Notes: generated by a model from the sequence alone, not told the origin. A stretch of 43,824 bases of DNA from Flavobacteriia bacterium (GCA_947463445.1 CANHRS010000015.1:1-43824); one strand, 5' to 3'. Shown: positions 16,898 to 26,936, counted from the first letter of the stretch. A program made the numbers and translations.

Positions 16898-19800
16898 ATG
16901 AAAAAACGAAAACTCTGTCTATTAAGCTTTTTGGCGTTTATGGCGTTTTCTAAAAGTAATGTAAATGCACAAATTTCATTACTTAAAGATTACACCCATA
17001 AAGACCCTGCACCGATTGGAAAATTTCAAGGAATTGATTTTAAAGAAGGAGGATTCTCTTCCCTTTACCCAATTGCTGGAACAAATGGTAAAGAATTTTG
17101 GACTATTTCAGACCGTGGTGTAAACATAGATGCTGCTAGTGCAAATGTTACCGGATGTAAACCAACCTATGACAAAATCTACGCATTTCCAACGTATGCA
17201 CCTAAAATTCACCGTATACGTGTAGAAGGTACGAATATCAAAGTGTTACAAACCATCACCATGAAACGTCCAAATGGAACAGGTGCAACGGGACTTATTA
17301 ATCCTACAGGTTTTGGTAGTACTTCTGCAGAACTTGCTTCTACAGACACTGTACAGAATTGTGCTAATTTCAATACAAAAACTGCAGCTAAAGATGTTTG
17401 GGGAATTGACTCAGAAGGATTAGTGGTAGATAAAGAAGGAAATTTTTGGATCGCAGAAGAAGGCGGACCAACAATCTGGAAACTAAACAAAAATGGAGTT
17501 GTAGTAAAACGTTATACTCCGTATGCAAATGTTCCTGGAGCAGAAAAAGAGGATATTGCTATTGATACAGTATATAAATATAGAAAAAACAATAGAGGTT
17601 TTGAAGGTTTAGCAATGACACCAAATGGTAAATTGTATGCTATCATTCAAAGTCCTATTTTATATCCAAACAAAACTATTGGCGAAAATTCCAGAATACA
17701 CCGTATTTTAGAAATTGACCCAAAAACGGATCAAATGAGAATGTTGGCTTACTTGAACGATGGTGTCATCGGTGCTGCAGGAGCGGATCAAATTCGTTTG
17801 AGAGATTGGAAAATTGGAGACATGGCTGCCATTAACGATAATGAGTTTTTGGTAATCGAACAAGCACTTAGAGGTCTAACAGATCGTAAATTTGTGTACA
17901 AAATAAACATAGCAAAAGCTACTCCGGTAAATTCTGGTTTATACAATGGTACTACATTAGAAGCATTAAAAGATTCGACGGGCTTAGCAAACAACAGCAT
18001 CGTACCAGTGGAAAAAACATTGTTTATGGACATGTTAGCAAATAAGTGGCCATCTAACTTTGAAAAAGCGGAAGGAATTGCGTTGATCAATGATAGTACG
18101 ATTGCATTTTTAAATGATAACGATTTCGGTCAATACTCTCCTTTAGAAAATGGTGTTGCTACAGCAAACAATATGGAGTCTCACCTTTTTGTATACGGAT
18201 TAAATGGGAAAACTAAATTAACTGGTTTGGTACAACCAACTCCAAGTTACTTAGAAGGTCTAACAGGTCCATCTACATTAACTACGCCTTATTTACAACC
18301 ATCCAAACAAGGTGTTAAATTCACATCAATTCTAACTGCAGGTGATTCTATCGGTTCTTATAAAATGTCTGGTTTAGCAGATGGTACTGGTGCTTTTGAT
18401 AATGGCGATGGTACATTTACTTTTTTAATTGGTCATGAAATTGTGAATACATCAGGTGTTTCTAGAGCACACGGTCAAAAAGGTGCTTTTGTATCAAAAT
18501 GGACAATTAACAAAAATGATTTATCTGTTGTTAGTGGTAGCGACTTAATCCAAAACGTAAAATTGTGGGATGGTACAACATATAAAACGTACAATGCATT
18601 GAACACTTCTCCATCTGCGGCTATGTCTCGTTTCTGTTCTGCTGATTTACCGGAAGTTAGTGCATTCTACAATGCTAAAACTGGTCTAGGTACACAAGCT
18701 AGAATATTCATGAACGGTGAAGAATCTGGTGCTGAAGGTAGAGCTTTTGCTCACGTAGTAACTGGTAGCGAAGCTGGTACAACCTATGAATTGCCTAAAA
18801 TGGGGAAATATTCCTTCGAAAACTCTGTTGCAAATCCATTTACAGGAGATAAAACAGTTGTAATTGGAACAGACGATGCTACTCCAGGTCAAGTGTATGT
18901 TTACATTGGTACGAAAACGAACACTGGTAATGAAATTGAAAAAGCAGGTTTAACGAATGGTAAATTATTTGGTGTAGCTGTTACAGGTTTGACTACCGAA
19001 GCTAGCACCAGCATACCAGCTGCAAATACTGCTTTCACACTTGCTGATTTAGGAAATGTTGAAAACCTAACTGGAGCAACATTAAACACAAACAGTAATA
19101 ATGCTGGTGTTACAAATTTCTTACGTCCTGAAGATGGGGCTTGGGATCCTTCTAACCCGAACGATTTCTATTTTGTGACTACTAACTCATTCACAAACCC
19201 AAGTAGACTTTGGAAATTACGTTTCTCAGACTTGACGAAGCCAGAATTAGGCGGTACAATCACTGCTGTTCTAGACGGAACTGAAGGACCAAAAATGATG
19301 GATAACTTAACAATTGATAATGCTGGTCACATTCTTATTCAAGAAGATCCAGGAAATCAAAGTTATTTAGCTAAAATTTGGGAGTACAATACACAAACAG
19401 ATAACATTACACAAATTGCGGTGCACGATGATACGCGTTTTGTTACAGGTAGTGCAAACTTCTTGACGCAAGACGAAGAAGCTTCTGGAATCATTGATGT
19501 ACAATCCATTTTAGGAAAAGGTATGTTCTTATTAGTGGACCAAGCACACTATCCACAAGCGGGTGCAATTGTAGAAGGTGGACAAATCTTAGCAATGTAC
19601 AATCCAAGTACAGCGGATTCAGCAGTAGTTATCACAAAACAACCAAATGCAAATTTCGAAGTATGTGAGAATAAATCGATTTCTATTTCTCTAGAAGCAA
19701 AAAATGCTACGAAATACATCTGGCAAGCTGGTAAAAATGGTTCGTATACCAATGTGGTAGACAATGCAAACTTCCAAGGTGCAACAACAGCAACTTTAAA

Positions 19801-20533
19801 CATTAAAAATGCAAACAGGTTATTAAATGGCTTGTCATATAGATGTTTAGTTAGTCGCAACACAGGTATCATTGAAACTACTTCGCTTGCTGCTTTGAAG
19901 GTAAATAAAATCGATAGTTCATTTACAGAAACGACTTCTTGTGAAAGTAATCTCCCTATCAAATGGAATGGGAAGGATTTCAAAAAAGCAGGAATCTACC
20001 ATATCTTAGTATCTTCTGTAAAAGGGTGTGATTCTATTGCTACCTTGAAACTAAATGTTACTACTGTCAATGACTCGATTAAATTCGTTAATCAAACGTT
20101 ATCTGTTTCTCAACAAAATGCAGTATACAGCTGGTTTAACTGTGAAACTAAAAAGGTAATAGACAATGAAACAAAGCAAACATTTAAACCAAGTGCAAAT
20201 GGAACATATGCTGCAATTATCAATGTTAAATCCTGTATTGATACTACGGCATGTATTGCAATTTCAAAAGTTGGTGTGAATGAACTAGATGCATCGCAAG
20301 TACAAATCTTCCCGAACCCTGCACACGATCATATCACGGTTCAATTAGATAGTGATGCGAAAGATGTAAAATATACGTTAATAGATGCAAGTGGTAAAGT
20401 AGTTACTTCTGGAGCTTCTGAAAATAATGGTACAATTAACATTCCTGTACATAATTACTCGGAAGGTATGTATGTATTACAAGTTACATTAAACCAACAT
20501 GTTCAGAATTACAAAGTTTCTATCAAACACTAA
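16898..20533 (+). CDS. T9SS-exported fusion of an esterase-like phytase domain and a PhoX-like domain
   Basis: A 1211-residue secreted protein. It has a signal peptide ending NVNAQ near 26. Residues about 40-440 match the esterase-like phytase fold (FWTISDRGVNID, GIDSEGLVVD, NRGFEGLAMTPNGKLYAI). Residues about 455-890 match a PhoX/DUF839-like phosphatase region (IGHEIVNTSGVSRAHGQKG, NGEESGAEGRAFAHV, RPEDGAWDPSNPNDFYFVTT, DNLTIDNAGHILIQEDPGN). An Ig-like or linker region rich in Cys follows (910-1115). The end is a type A T9SS sorting domain (IFPNPAHDHITVQLD to YKVSIKH). It probably releases phosphate from organic esters outside the cell. It is monocistronic and ends at a strong terminator. 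Confidence 0.9.
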   Translation: MKKRKLCLLSFLAFMAFSKSNVNAQISLLKDYTHKDPAPIGKFQGIDFKEGGFSSLYPIAGTNGKEFWTISDRGVNIDAASANVTGCKPTYDKIYAFPTYAPKIHRIRVEGTNIKVLQTITMKRPNGTGATGLINPTGFGSTSAELASTDTVQNCANFNTKTAAKDVWGIDSEGLVVDKEGNFWIAEEGGPTIWKLNKNGVVVKRYTPYANVPGAEKEDIAIDTVYKYRKNNRGFEGLAMTPNGKLYAIIQSPILYPNKTIGENSRIHRILEIDPKTDQMRMLAYLNDGVIGAAGADQIRLRDWKIGDMAAINDNEFLVIEQALRGLTDRKFVYKINIAKATPVNSGLYNGTTLEALKDSTGLANNSIVPVEKTLFMDMLANKWPSNFEKAEGIALINDSTIAFLNDNDFGQYSPLENGVATANNMESHLFVYGLNGKTKLTGLVQPTPSYLEGLTGPSTLTTPYLQPSKQGVKFTSILTAGDSIGSYKMSGLADGTGAFDNGDGTFTFLIGHEIVNTSGVSRAHGQKGAFVSKWTINKNDLSVVSGSDLIQNVKLWDGTTYKTYNALNTSPSAAMSRFCSADLPEVSAFYNAKTGLGTQARIFMNGEESGAEGRAFAHVVTGSEAGTTYELPKMGKYSFENSVANPFTGDKTVVIGTDDATPGQVYVYIGTKTNTGNEIEKAGLTNGKLFGVAVTGLTTEASTSIPAANTAFTLADLGNVENLTGATLNTNSNNAGVTNFLRPEDGAWDPSNPNDFYFVTTNSFTNPSRLWKLRFSDLTKPELGGTITAVLDGTEGPKMMDNLTIDNAGHILIQEDPGNQSYLAKIWEYNTQTDNITQIAVHDDTRFVTGSANFLTQDEEASGIIDVQSILGKGMFLLVDQAHYPQAGAIVEGGQILAMYNPSTADSAVVITKQPNANFEVCENKSISISLEAKNATKYIWQAGKNGSYTNVVDNANFQGATTATLNIKNANRLLNGLSYRCLVSRNTGIIETTSLAALKVNKIDSSFTETTSCESNLPIKWNGKDFKKAGIYHILVSSVKGCDSIATLKLNVTTVNDSIKFVNQTLSVSQQNAVYSWFNCETKKVIDNETKQTFKPSANGTYAAIINVKSCIDTTACIAISKVGVNELDASQVQIFPNPAHDHITVQLDSDAKDVKYTLIDASGKVVTSGASENNGTINIPVHNYSEGMYVLQVTLNQHVQNYKVSIKH

Positions 20534-20554
20534 TTAAAATCAAATCATTGCATG

Positions 20555-20585
20555 AGAGGCTACTTATTGAAGTAGCCTCTTTTTT
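20555..20585 (+). terminator. Rho-independent terminator after the phytase/PhoX-like gene
   Basis: AGAGGCTACTT and AAGTAGCCTCT form a perfect 11-bp stem around ATTG, followed by TTTTT. Confidence 0.93.
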
Positions 20586-20615
20586 GCATACTTAAAATTA
20601 ATTATTTGAATTCCA

Positions 20616-22532
20616 ATGAAATACAAGTTATTTACCGCAGTATTTATACTTATAACGCTTTTGCTTTTCTCTTTTGAAAAAGACAAAGCACCAACGATTA
20701 CAACATTCCAACATGCCACCTATCTCAAATACTACGACTCATCGATAAACCAATTATTTCAGCAAATCGATGTGTGTATTTCTGCCAAAAACACAACAGA
20801 AAAAAAGTGGATGGAACAAATTACGCATACGCGTATCTCCTTAAAAAAATTAGATTTTTGGCTACGTTATTTAGATCCTAATGCTTACCGTTTATTGAAT
20901 GCACCTCTTCCCGTTGAATACGAAACGGAAGTTTTTGAAAAATATGAAAAACCATACCGGAGAGAAGGAAGTGGACTAACATTAGCAGCATTAGCTCTAG
21001 AAGAAGGTGATACCATACAAACTCTAACAATGCTCACAAGAATGAAGGCAGCAAAAACAAGTTACCTTTCGGATTCTATGCATAATATTCTACAAAATCC
21101 AGCACATTTTTTCTTTGCAAATCGATTGTATTTGTTAAACCTAGCTAGTATATACACCACAGGTTTTGATGGTCCAGATCCTAAAAATGTTCTACCAGAA
21201 CTACTTGCTATGTTAACGTATACAAAACAAATTTATGAAGTGTACAACCACTCCGCCAAACAAGATTACTCTTTACATCAAGCATACCTAGAAGTCTATG
21301 ATTCTCTGATCCAATTTGTAAAAAAACAGGGGGAAAACTTCACAACATTCGACCATTATACCTTTATTAAAGACTATGTAAATCCATTGTTTTCTTTAAA
21401 TCAAACATACATACAAAACAATGGATTTCGAATTAAATCAGTAATAGATTATAGCCTAAATTCAAATGCAATCTCTCTCTTTCAAAAAAATATCTATGAA
21501 GCACAAAACGATCGTGGTATCTTTCGGAAAATTTCCGATCAAGCAGTTCTGGATGAACTAAAAGAATTAGGTCGTATGCTCTTCTACGATCCTATTTTGT
21601 CTGAAAACAACCAAAGAAGTTGTGCTTCCTGCCATAATCCTACCTATGGATTCGCACAAAACAAAGCTAAACCGCTTGCTTACGATGGAAAAACAGAACT
21701 ACCTAGGAATGCCCCTACCCTACTAAATGCCAATGACCAACACTTAATTATGTACGATGGAAAACATATTTCTCTACAGCAACAAGCTGGAGCGGTGATA
21801 CTTCATCCCGATGAAATGCATGGGAATACAGAAGATATCTTAAAAAAAGTGACTTCGTGTAAAGACTATAAAACACGTTTAAAGAAATTAATTAAACTTA
21901 CTCCAGCTTATCCAACTATTTCACTCGAACATATACAATCTGCAATGGTTTATTACTATACTTCCTTCAGTAACTTTCAAGCACCATTCGATGAAATGAT
22001 GGAATCCAAGCTACCTAAAGATAAATTTGTTGCGGAAGGGTTTAATCTTTTTATGGGGAAAGCAAAATGTGCCACGTGTCATTTTGTCCCAAAATTTAAT
22101 GGCGTTAAACCTCCATTTGTAAGCTCAGAATTTGAAGTGTTAGGCTTACCAACATCACCTGAATCAAAACAATTAGATACCGATTTGGGTCGCGCAGTAA
22201 TTTTGGACGTACCAGAAATGAGACATGCATTTAGAACAAGCTCTTTACGGAACTTAGCATTAACAGCACCCTATATGCATAATGGAAGTTACGAAAACTT
22301 AAACCAAGTAATTGATTTTTACGATAAAGGAGGTGGATTAGGTCTTGGAATTCAAGTAACTAATCAAACCCTACCAAGCGAACCATTAGAACTTACAACT
22401 ATTGAAAAAGAACGATTAGTAGCTTTTCTAAAGAGTCTGAATGAACCTATACCGTCAGTCAAACTTCCAACAAGCCTACCCCGTTCAACAAAAAGACAAC
22501 TTAACAAACGGGACATACATAACATCTACTAA
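20616..22532 (+). CDS. MauG-type dihaem cytochrome c peroxidase with an imelysin-like N-terminal region
   Basis: A 638-residue exported haem protein. After a hydrophobic N-terminus (residues 5-20), about 280 residues of helical sequence precede the enzyme part. It includes LDFWLRYLDPNAYRLLNAPL and TEVFEKYEKPYRREGSGL, and looks like the imelysin/iron-regulated type (inference). The peroxidase part carries two haem-binding motifs, CASCH at 336-340 and CATCH at 485-489, and the MauG-family block RTSSLRNLALTAPYMHNGSYENL. It reduces peroxide or oxidises a partner in the periplasm. It is the first gene of the metal/redox cluster, with the small cytochrome 42 bp downstream. Confidence 0.9.
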   Translation: MKYKLFTAVFILITLLLFSFEKDKAPTITTFQHATYLKYYDSSINQLFQQIDVCISAKNTTEKKWMEQITHTRISLKKLDFWLRYLDPNAYRLLNAPLPVEYETEVFEKYEKPYRREGSGLTLAALALEEGDTIQTLTMLTRMKAAKTSYLSDSMHNILQNPAHFFFANRLYLLNLASIYTTGFDGPDPKNVLPELLAMLTYTKQIYEVYNHSAKQDYSLHQAYLEVYDSLIQFVKKQGENFTTFDHYTFIKDYVNPLFSLNQTYIQNNGFRIKSVIDYSLNSNAISLFQKNIYEAQNDRGIFRKISDQAVLDELKELGRMLFYDPILSENNQRSCASCHNPTYGFAQNKAKPLAYDGKTELPRNAPTLLNANDQHLIMYDGKHISLQQQAGAVILHPDEMHGNTEDILKKVTSCKDYKTRLKKLIKLTPAYPTISLEHIQSAMVYYYTSFSNFQAPFDEMMESKLPKDKFVAEGFNLFMGKAKCATCHFVPKFNGVKPPFVSSEFEVLGLPTSPESKQLDTDLGRAVILDVPEMRHAFRTSSLRNLALTAPYMHNGSYENLNQVIDFYDKGGGLGLGIQVTNQTLPSEPLELTTIEKERLVAFLKSLNEPIPSVKLPTSLPRSTKRQLNKRDIHNIY

Positions 22533-22574
22533 ATAGGTATCCTATAATTCGTCCATAAAAATTAAAAAAATCGT

Positions 22575-22931
22575 ATGAAATTGATCTATAAAATTACATT
22601 GTTATCGATTTGCATAAGCAGCTTCCTCTTCCGTTGTGCAATCCTTCAACCAAAGGAAAAATTCATTTTCCCAAAAGAAATGCTACCTCATGTGCAAAAA
22701 GACTATTTATCTATGTGTAAAAAAGGAGAAATACTGTACAAAGTAAATTGTGCTAAATGCCACAATACAGGCAGAAGAAAAACTGAAATTCCGGAGTTTA
22801 ACAACGATCAATTGATTGGGTATACATTGCGCACAACCAATCGTGAACACGAAAATTCCATTCAAGATTCAGTAGTTACCGAAGAAGAACTGGTACTTAT
22901 CATGCATTTTTTAAATTACCGTAAGAAATAA
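22575..22931 (+). CDS. Small monohaem c-type cytochrome
   Basis: A 118-residue exported cytochrome. A hydrophobic N-terminus ends at SSFLFRC, which may be a non-standard lipobox. The single haem site is CAKCH in NCAKCHNTGRRKTEIPEF, and the end LVLIMHFLNYRKK fits the last helix of a class I cytochrome c fold with a Met ligand. It lies 42 bp after the dihaem peroxidase gene, so it is its likely electron-transfer partner. Confidence 0.85.
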   Translation: MKLIYKITLLSICISSFLFRCAILQPKEKFIFPKEMLPHVQKDYLSMCKKGEILYKVNCAKCHNTGRRKTEIPEFNNDQLIGYTLRTTNREHENSIQDSVVTEEELVLIMHFLNYRKK

Positions 22932-23031
22932 TGATTTGTAAAATAACCATAAAAAACATAGATAAAATGGGTTCCTCAACTACGGAAAAAGGCTTGCCGT
23001 AAATAATTTATACTTTATCAAATTTTTCCAA

Positions 23032-23080
23032 AATACCTTTTTTATGGTATTGCCTCATCGTCTGCTTGCGCGTACTTTTG
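23032..23080 (+). promoter_or_regulatory. Promoter of the DUF4856 operon with an overlapping inverted repeat
   Basis: TTG (23050-23052), 20 bp, then TACTTTTG (23073-23080) is a full Bacteroidota promoter, 28 bp before the ATG. AATACC (23032-23037) and GGTATT (23046-23051) form an inverted repeat around 8 T-rich bases that overlaps the -33 element. This is a good position for a repressor. Confidence 0.7.
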
Positions 23081-23107
23081 TCTTGTTTAAAATCAATCTA
23101 AATAACG

Positions 23108-24301
23108 ATGAAAAACATACAAATACTACTTGGAGCACTCACAATTTTATCACTCGTTTTTACCAGTTGTAAAAAGCAAAAAGAAACTCCTACTCCAACT
23201 AGTTACGAATTCAAAAACGAAAGCAATATTTCTACCGTAGATTTCAGTGGACAAAAAACTCGTTTAGAAATGCTAGACCAAATGAGCACTTGGATGGGTG
23301 GTACTTCTCCTGTTACCGAAGCTACACTTTTAGCTATGTATGAAGGAACTGGATTTACCGATGCCGCACTAAATACTTCAGGGAAAAAACTGAGCGATAA
23401 AACAGCATCCTCCGTAGATTATTTTTCTGGGCTCAATGCAGAACAAAAAAGCATACGCGACACGCTCAAATCCTTATTCAAAGATGCTGAATCACTAACA
23501 AATGGAAGTACTGAAGCAAGTGCTGGTGTGGCTGGGTACTACATGGATGGTGCCATAAATCCCAAAAAACGCTATTTCAATGCAAATGGTTTAGAACCAC
23601 AACAAGTGTTTACAAAAGGTATGATGGGTGCATGTTTATTAGACCAAGTTGTAAATAACTATTTAAGTAAAACAAAACTAGATGATGCTTCTAATTTAAC
23701 CAACAACACAAATAAAGTGGTAGAAACTGGAAAAACATATACCACTATGGAACATGCATGGGATGAAGCGTATGGTTATATCTATGGATTGGACAACCTT
23801 TCAGCGAATCCAGCGGTCTACAAATTTTGGTCCTCATACATCAATCAAGTAAATGCAGATCCAAACTTTAACACGACAAAAGATGCGATTCTCAAAGCAT
23901 TCATCCAAGGTAGAGTAGCGATTACAAAAGCAGATTATACAACACGGGATGCACAAGTAGCAATTATCCGCGCTGAATTATCCAAAGTTCCTGCTGTACG
24001 TGCGGTGTTTTACCTAAACGAAGGAAAAACAAAATTAGGAACTGCTAACGGAAAAGCTGCTTTCCACGCATTGTCAGAAGCTTACGGTTTCATCTGGTGC
24101 CTTCGTTTCACGCAAAATCCAACAACAAAAGCACCTTATTTCTCGAAAGAGGAAGTAGATGCTATGTTAGCAGATTTAGTGAAAGGTACTAATGGATTTT
24201 ACGATATCAATTACCTAAATACTGCCTTAATTCCAATTGCTACCAAAATTGCTACACGCTTTGGATTTACGGTGGAACAAGCGATTGACGCAACAAAATA
24301 A
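23108..24301 (+). CDS. DUF4856 lipoprotein
   Basis: A 397-residue predicted lipoprotein with lipobox FTSC at Cys20 followed by KKQKE. The mature part begins YEFKNESNISTVDFSGQKTRLEML, typical of DUF4856. The family has no proven activity but is regularly found beside imelysin-type proteins in Bacteroidota. The helical body has the block YGFIWCLRFTQNP near the end. It starts the operon DUF4856-imelysin-HTTM-TonB receptor and is probably outer-membrane or periplasmic, working with the next gene in metal uptake (inference). Confidence 0.88.
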   Translation: MKNIQILLGALTILSLVFTSCKKQKETPTPTSYEFKNESNISTVDFSGQKTRLEMLDQMSTWMGGTSPVTEATLLAMYEGTGFTDAALNTSGKKLSDKTASSVDYFSGLNAEQKSIRDTLKSLFKDAESLTNGSTEASAGVAGYYMDGAINPKKRYFNANGLEPQQVFTKGMMGACLLDQVVNNYLSKTKLDDASNLTNNTNKVVETGKTYTTMEHAWDEAYGYIYGLDNLSANPAVYKFWSSYINQVNADPNFNTTKDAILKAFIQGRVAITKADYTTRDAQVAIIRAELSKVPAVRAVFYLNEGKTKLGTANGKAAFHALSEAYGFIWCLRFTQNPTTKAPYFSKEEVDAMLADLVKGTNGFYDINYLNTALIPIATKIATRFGFTVEQAIDATK

Positions 24302-24361
24302 TTAATTTTGTATTAAGTAATGGAAAGCTCCATGTACTGGACTTTCATAAACTATATAACT

Positions 24362-25420
24362 ATGAAGTACTTTTGGATCTTAGGAATGGTGTTGACTTTA
24401 GTTGCTTGTACAGAAAAACAAACAGCGAATCAAGAAGATACATTTAAGAAGTCGGAGTTGTTACAACAAATTTCGGATAACTATATCTTACCGGAGTATG
24501 CTAAACTTCAAAGCGATGTTACTGCATTAGCTACTACTGCTAGTAGTTTTGAGCAAGTAGCTGTACAAAGTACTTTTGATAGTCTACAAGCTCAATGGAA
24601 ACGCGCTTACATCCGTTTTCAATACGTAAAAATGTTTGATTTTGGTCCAGGAATGGAACAAAATCTAGCCATGAGTTTGGGTACTTTCCCGACTGATACA
24701 GTTGCTATCGAAACAAATATTACAAATGGTAACTACAACCTTAGCGAAATATCCAACTACGATGCCATTGGTTTTCCTGCCCTCGATTATTTATTATTTT
24801 CCTCTAAAGCATTCGAAGCTATTTCTACTAGTGCTGCCCGCAAAAAGTACCTAGTGGATCTAACCCAAAAAATGAAAAATGAAGTGGACAAAACACTTGC
24901 TGGTTGGAACTCCTATCGCACTTCCTTTGTAGATGGATCAAGTAACGCCTCTACAAGTCCTTTTTCTTTATTGATGAACAATTTTATCCGCGACTACGAA
25001 ATTTTAAAATGGACCAAACTTGGTTATCCACTTGGTGCAAATATTGGAGGAGTAAATAATCCTGCATACTTAGAAGCGCGAAGATCTGGGATAAGTAAAG
25101 AGCTATTATACGCAAACATCCGTGCCTTTCAACAAATTTACCACGGTAAAGGGAGCAATGGAAAAAATGGAAAAAGTATGCATGATTATCTAATCGCACT
25201 CGGAAAGTCAGTTCAAGCTGCAACGTTAGAGAAAAATTGGGGGATTTTCTTGCAACAAATTGAAGCACTTCCGAACAACCTCGAACTTGCCATGCAGACA
25301 GAAAACCATAAACTGATTGAATTATATAATGCAATTCACTTTAATACAATAGCATTAAAAACAGACATGGTGAGTGCATTTGGTGTTCTGATCACTTACT
25401 CTGACAACGACGGAGACTAG
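24362..25420 (+). CDS. Imelysin-like lipoprotein (peptidase M75 / IrpA type)
   Basis: A 352-residue predicted lipoprotein. The ATG at 24362 gives the signal MKYFWILGMVLTLVAC with Cys16 acylated; the longer reading from 24320 has no function. The helical body matches imelysin: QWKRAYIRFQYVKMFDFGP, then GFPALDYLLFSS. The usual GxHxxE motif is replaced by GFPALD, so His and Glu are changed to Pro and Asp. The family is linked to iron-regulated uptake. It is 60 bp after the DUF4856 gene in the same operon. Confidence 0.87.
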   Translation: MKYFWILGMVLTLVACTEKQTANQEDTFKKSELLQQISDNYILPEYAKLQSDVTALATTASSFEQVAVQSTFDSLQAQWKRAYIRFQYVKMFDFGPGMEQNLAMSLGTFPTDTVAIETNITNGNYNLSEISNYDAIGFPALDYLLFSSKAFEAISTSAARKKYLVDLTQKMKNEVDKTLAGWNSYRTSFVDGSSNASTSPFSLLMNNFIRDYEILKWTKLGYPLGANIGGVNNPAYLEARRSGISKELLYANIRAFQQIYHGKGSNGKNGKSMHDYLIALGKSVQAATLEKNWGIFLQQIEALPNNLELAMQTENHKLIELYNAIHFNTIALKTDMVSAFGVLITYSDNDGD

Positions 25421-25489
25421 TTAGTGAGTTATTAAAATTGCTTTTTCTTCGTTCGACTGCAAAATTAACTTCCTCATTTACGTATGTAA

Positions 25490-25507
25490 TCCCGATTGTT
25501 ATCGGGA
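25490..25507 (+). other. Hairpin between the imelysin and HTTM genes
   Basis: TCCCGAT and ATCGGGA form a perfect 7-bp stem around TGTT, in the 157-bp gap. It may act as an attenuator or processing site that separates expression of the two halves of the operon. A T-run comes 13 bp later, too far for a standard terminator. Confidence 0.45.
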
Positions 25508-25577
25508 GCGGAATTAATTTTTTGTCTGCCTCAAAAAATCTAATTTTAATAAACGCACAAAATGAAAAATTAAATCA

Positions 25578-26936
25578 ATGAAAAAATATCTCTTCAAAGA
25601 AACGTCGATCCTACCCTTAGTTGGATTTCGAATTATCTTTGGATTGTTGATGGTAATTGGAACACTCCGATTTTTATTCAATGGGTGGGTACACCAACTC
25701 TACATCCAACCAAAATTCTACTTTGGATTCATCGAAGGGATTTCACCCCTATCAGGAAATTGGATGTACCTTCCTTTTATTCTTCTTCTTATTGGAGCTA
25801 TTGGGATACTATTTGGCGCATTTTATCGTATAAGTACTATCCTTGCTTTTGTCAGTTTTACTTATATCGAATTATTAGATAAAACAAACTACCTAAACCA
25901 CTATTATTTTGTGAGTTTGGTCTTGTTTCTGCTGTGCCTCGTTCCTGCAAATGCCTATTTATCTTGGGATAGCAAACGAAATACTACCATCCAAAAAACG
26001 GTAGTACCTCAATGGACCATCCGAATCGTACAACTGCAATTAGGTGTAGTATACTTTTTTGCAGGCGTAGCTAAAATCCATCCAGATTGGTTACTCCACG
26101 CGCAACCTTTAGCAATTTGGCTGCAAGCCTACCGCGACCTTCCTATCGTTGGAGATTACTTCGCTACCAGTTGGCTAGCATTTGCTTTTAGCTGGTTTGG
26201 CTGTATCTACGACCTTACCATTCCCTTTTTTCTTCTAGGAAATAAAACACGCCCTTACGCCTATTTCTTTGTCGTTGTATTTCATATCGTTACGTGGTTA
26301 TTGTTTCCAATTGGTGTGTTCCCTTGGGTAATGATTTTCTCCACGCTCATTTTCTTTCCCGCTACATTTCATGAAAAATGGTTGTCTAAAGTCGCTACTT
26401 GGTTTAGTTGGGAAAAAGATAAAAACGTATTACCTTCTCATTATCAAACTAATAAAATTATCACATCGTTTGTCTTGGTATATGTAATTCTTCAATTATT
26501 TCTTCCGATACGTTGTTTTTTCAACCATCCTCAAACCTTGTTTTGGCACGAAGAAGGCATGCGATTTTCCTGGCGTGTCATGCTGATGCATAAAGAAGGG
26601 TTTGCAACATTTTATGTAAGGGACAAAAATTCGAAACGCGAAATACAAGTGCGCAACGAAGATTTTCTGACCGTCGGTCAAATCGATCAAATGGCCACAC
26701 AGCCAGATATGATTAAGCAATACGCAGATTATTTGTATACACAATTCGAGGACAGTCTTTTCCAAACCATACAAGGTCCTTTCCGAATGCACAAACCAAG
26801 CATTCACGCTGAAATTTATGTCAGTTTAAACGGTAGAAACTCCCAACTATTTCTATCCAAAAAACACGATTTACAGGAAAAAAAATATACATTTGCGCCC
26901 CACAAATGGTTGGAACCATTTACTACCAAACTATGA
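25578..26936 (+). CDS. HTTM-domain membrane protein (vitamin K-dependent carboxylase-like fold)
   Basis: A 452-residue inner-membrane protein. The N-terminal 290 residues have about six to eight hydrophobic helices with the HTTM features VGFRIIFGLLMVIGTLRF, LLDKTNYLNHYYF and VYFFAGVAKIHPDWL, as in the vitamin K-dependent gamma-carboxylase superfamily. The C-terminal 150 residues are soluble (FSWRVMLMHKEGFATFYVRD). The reaction in bacteria is not established. Its stop overlaps the TonB-receptor start as ATGA, so it is tightly coupled to that receptor and to the imelysin genes upstream. Confidence 0.9.
   Translation: MKKYLFKETSILPLVGFRIIFGLLMVIGTLRFLFNGWVHQLYIQPKFYFGFIEGISPLSGNWMYLPFILLLIGAIGILFGAFYRISTILAFVSFTYIELLDKTNYLNHYYFVSLVLFLLCLVPANAYLSWDSKRNTTIQKTVVPQWTIRIVQLQLGVVYFFAGVAKIHPDWLLHAQPLAIWLQAYRDLPIVGDYFATSWLAFAFSWFGCIYDLTIPFFLLGNKTRPYAYFFVVVFHIVTWLLFPIGVFPWVMIFSTLIFFPATFHEKWLSKVATWFSWEKDKNVLPSHYQTNKIITSFVLVYVILQLFLPIRCFFNHPQTLFWHEEGMRFSWRVMLMHKEGFATFYVRDKNSKREIQVRNEDFLTVGQIDQMATQPDMIKQYADYLYTQFEDSLFQTIQGPFRMHKPSIHAEIYVSLNGRNSQLFLSKKHDLQEKKYTFAPHKWLEPFTTKL

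Noticed and set aside
19549-19983. 144-codon open frame antisense to the phytase/PhoX-like gene
   Set aside because: Shadow of a well-supported gene; the sequence has no recognisable domain.
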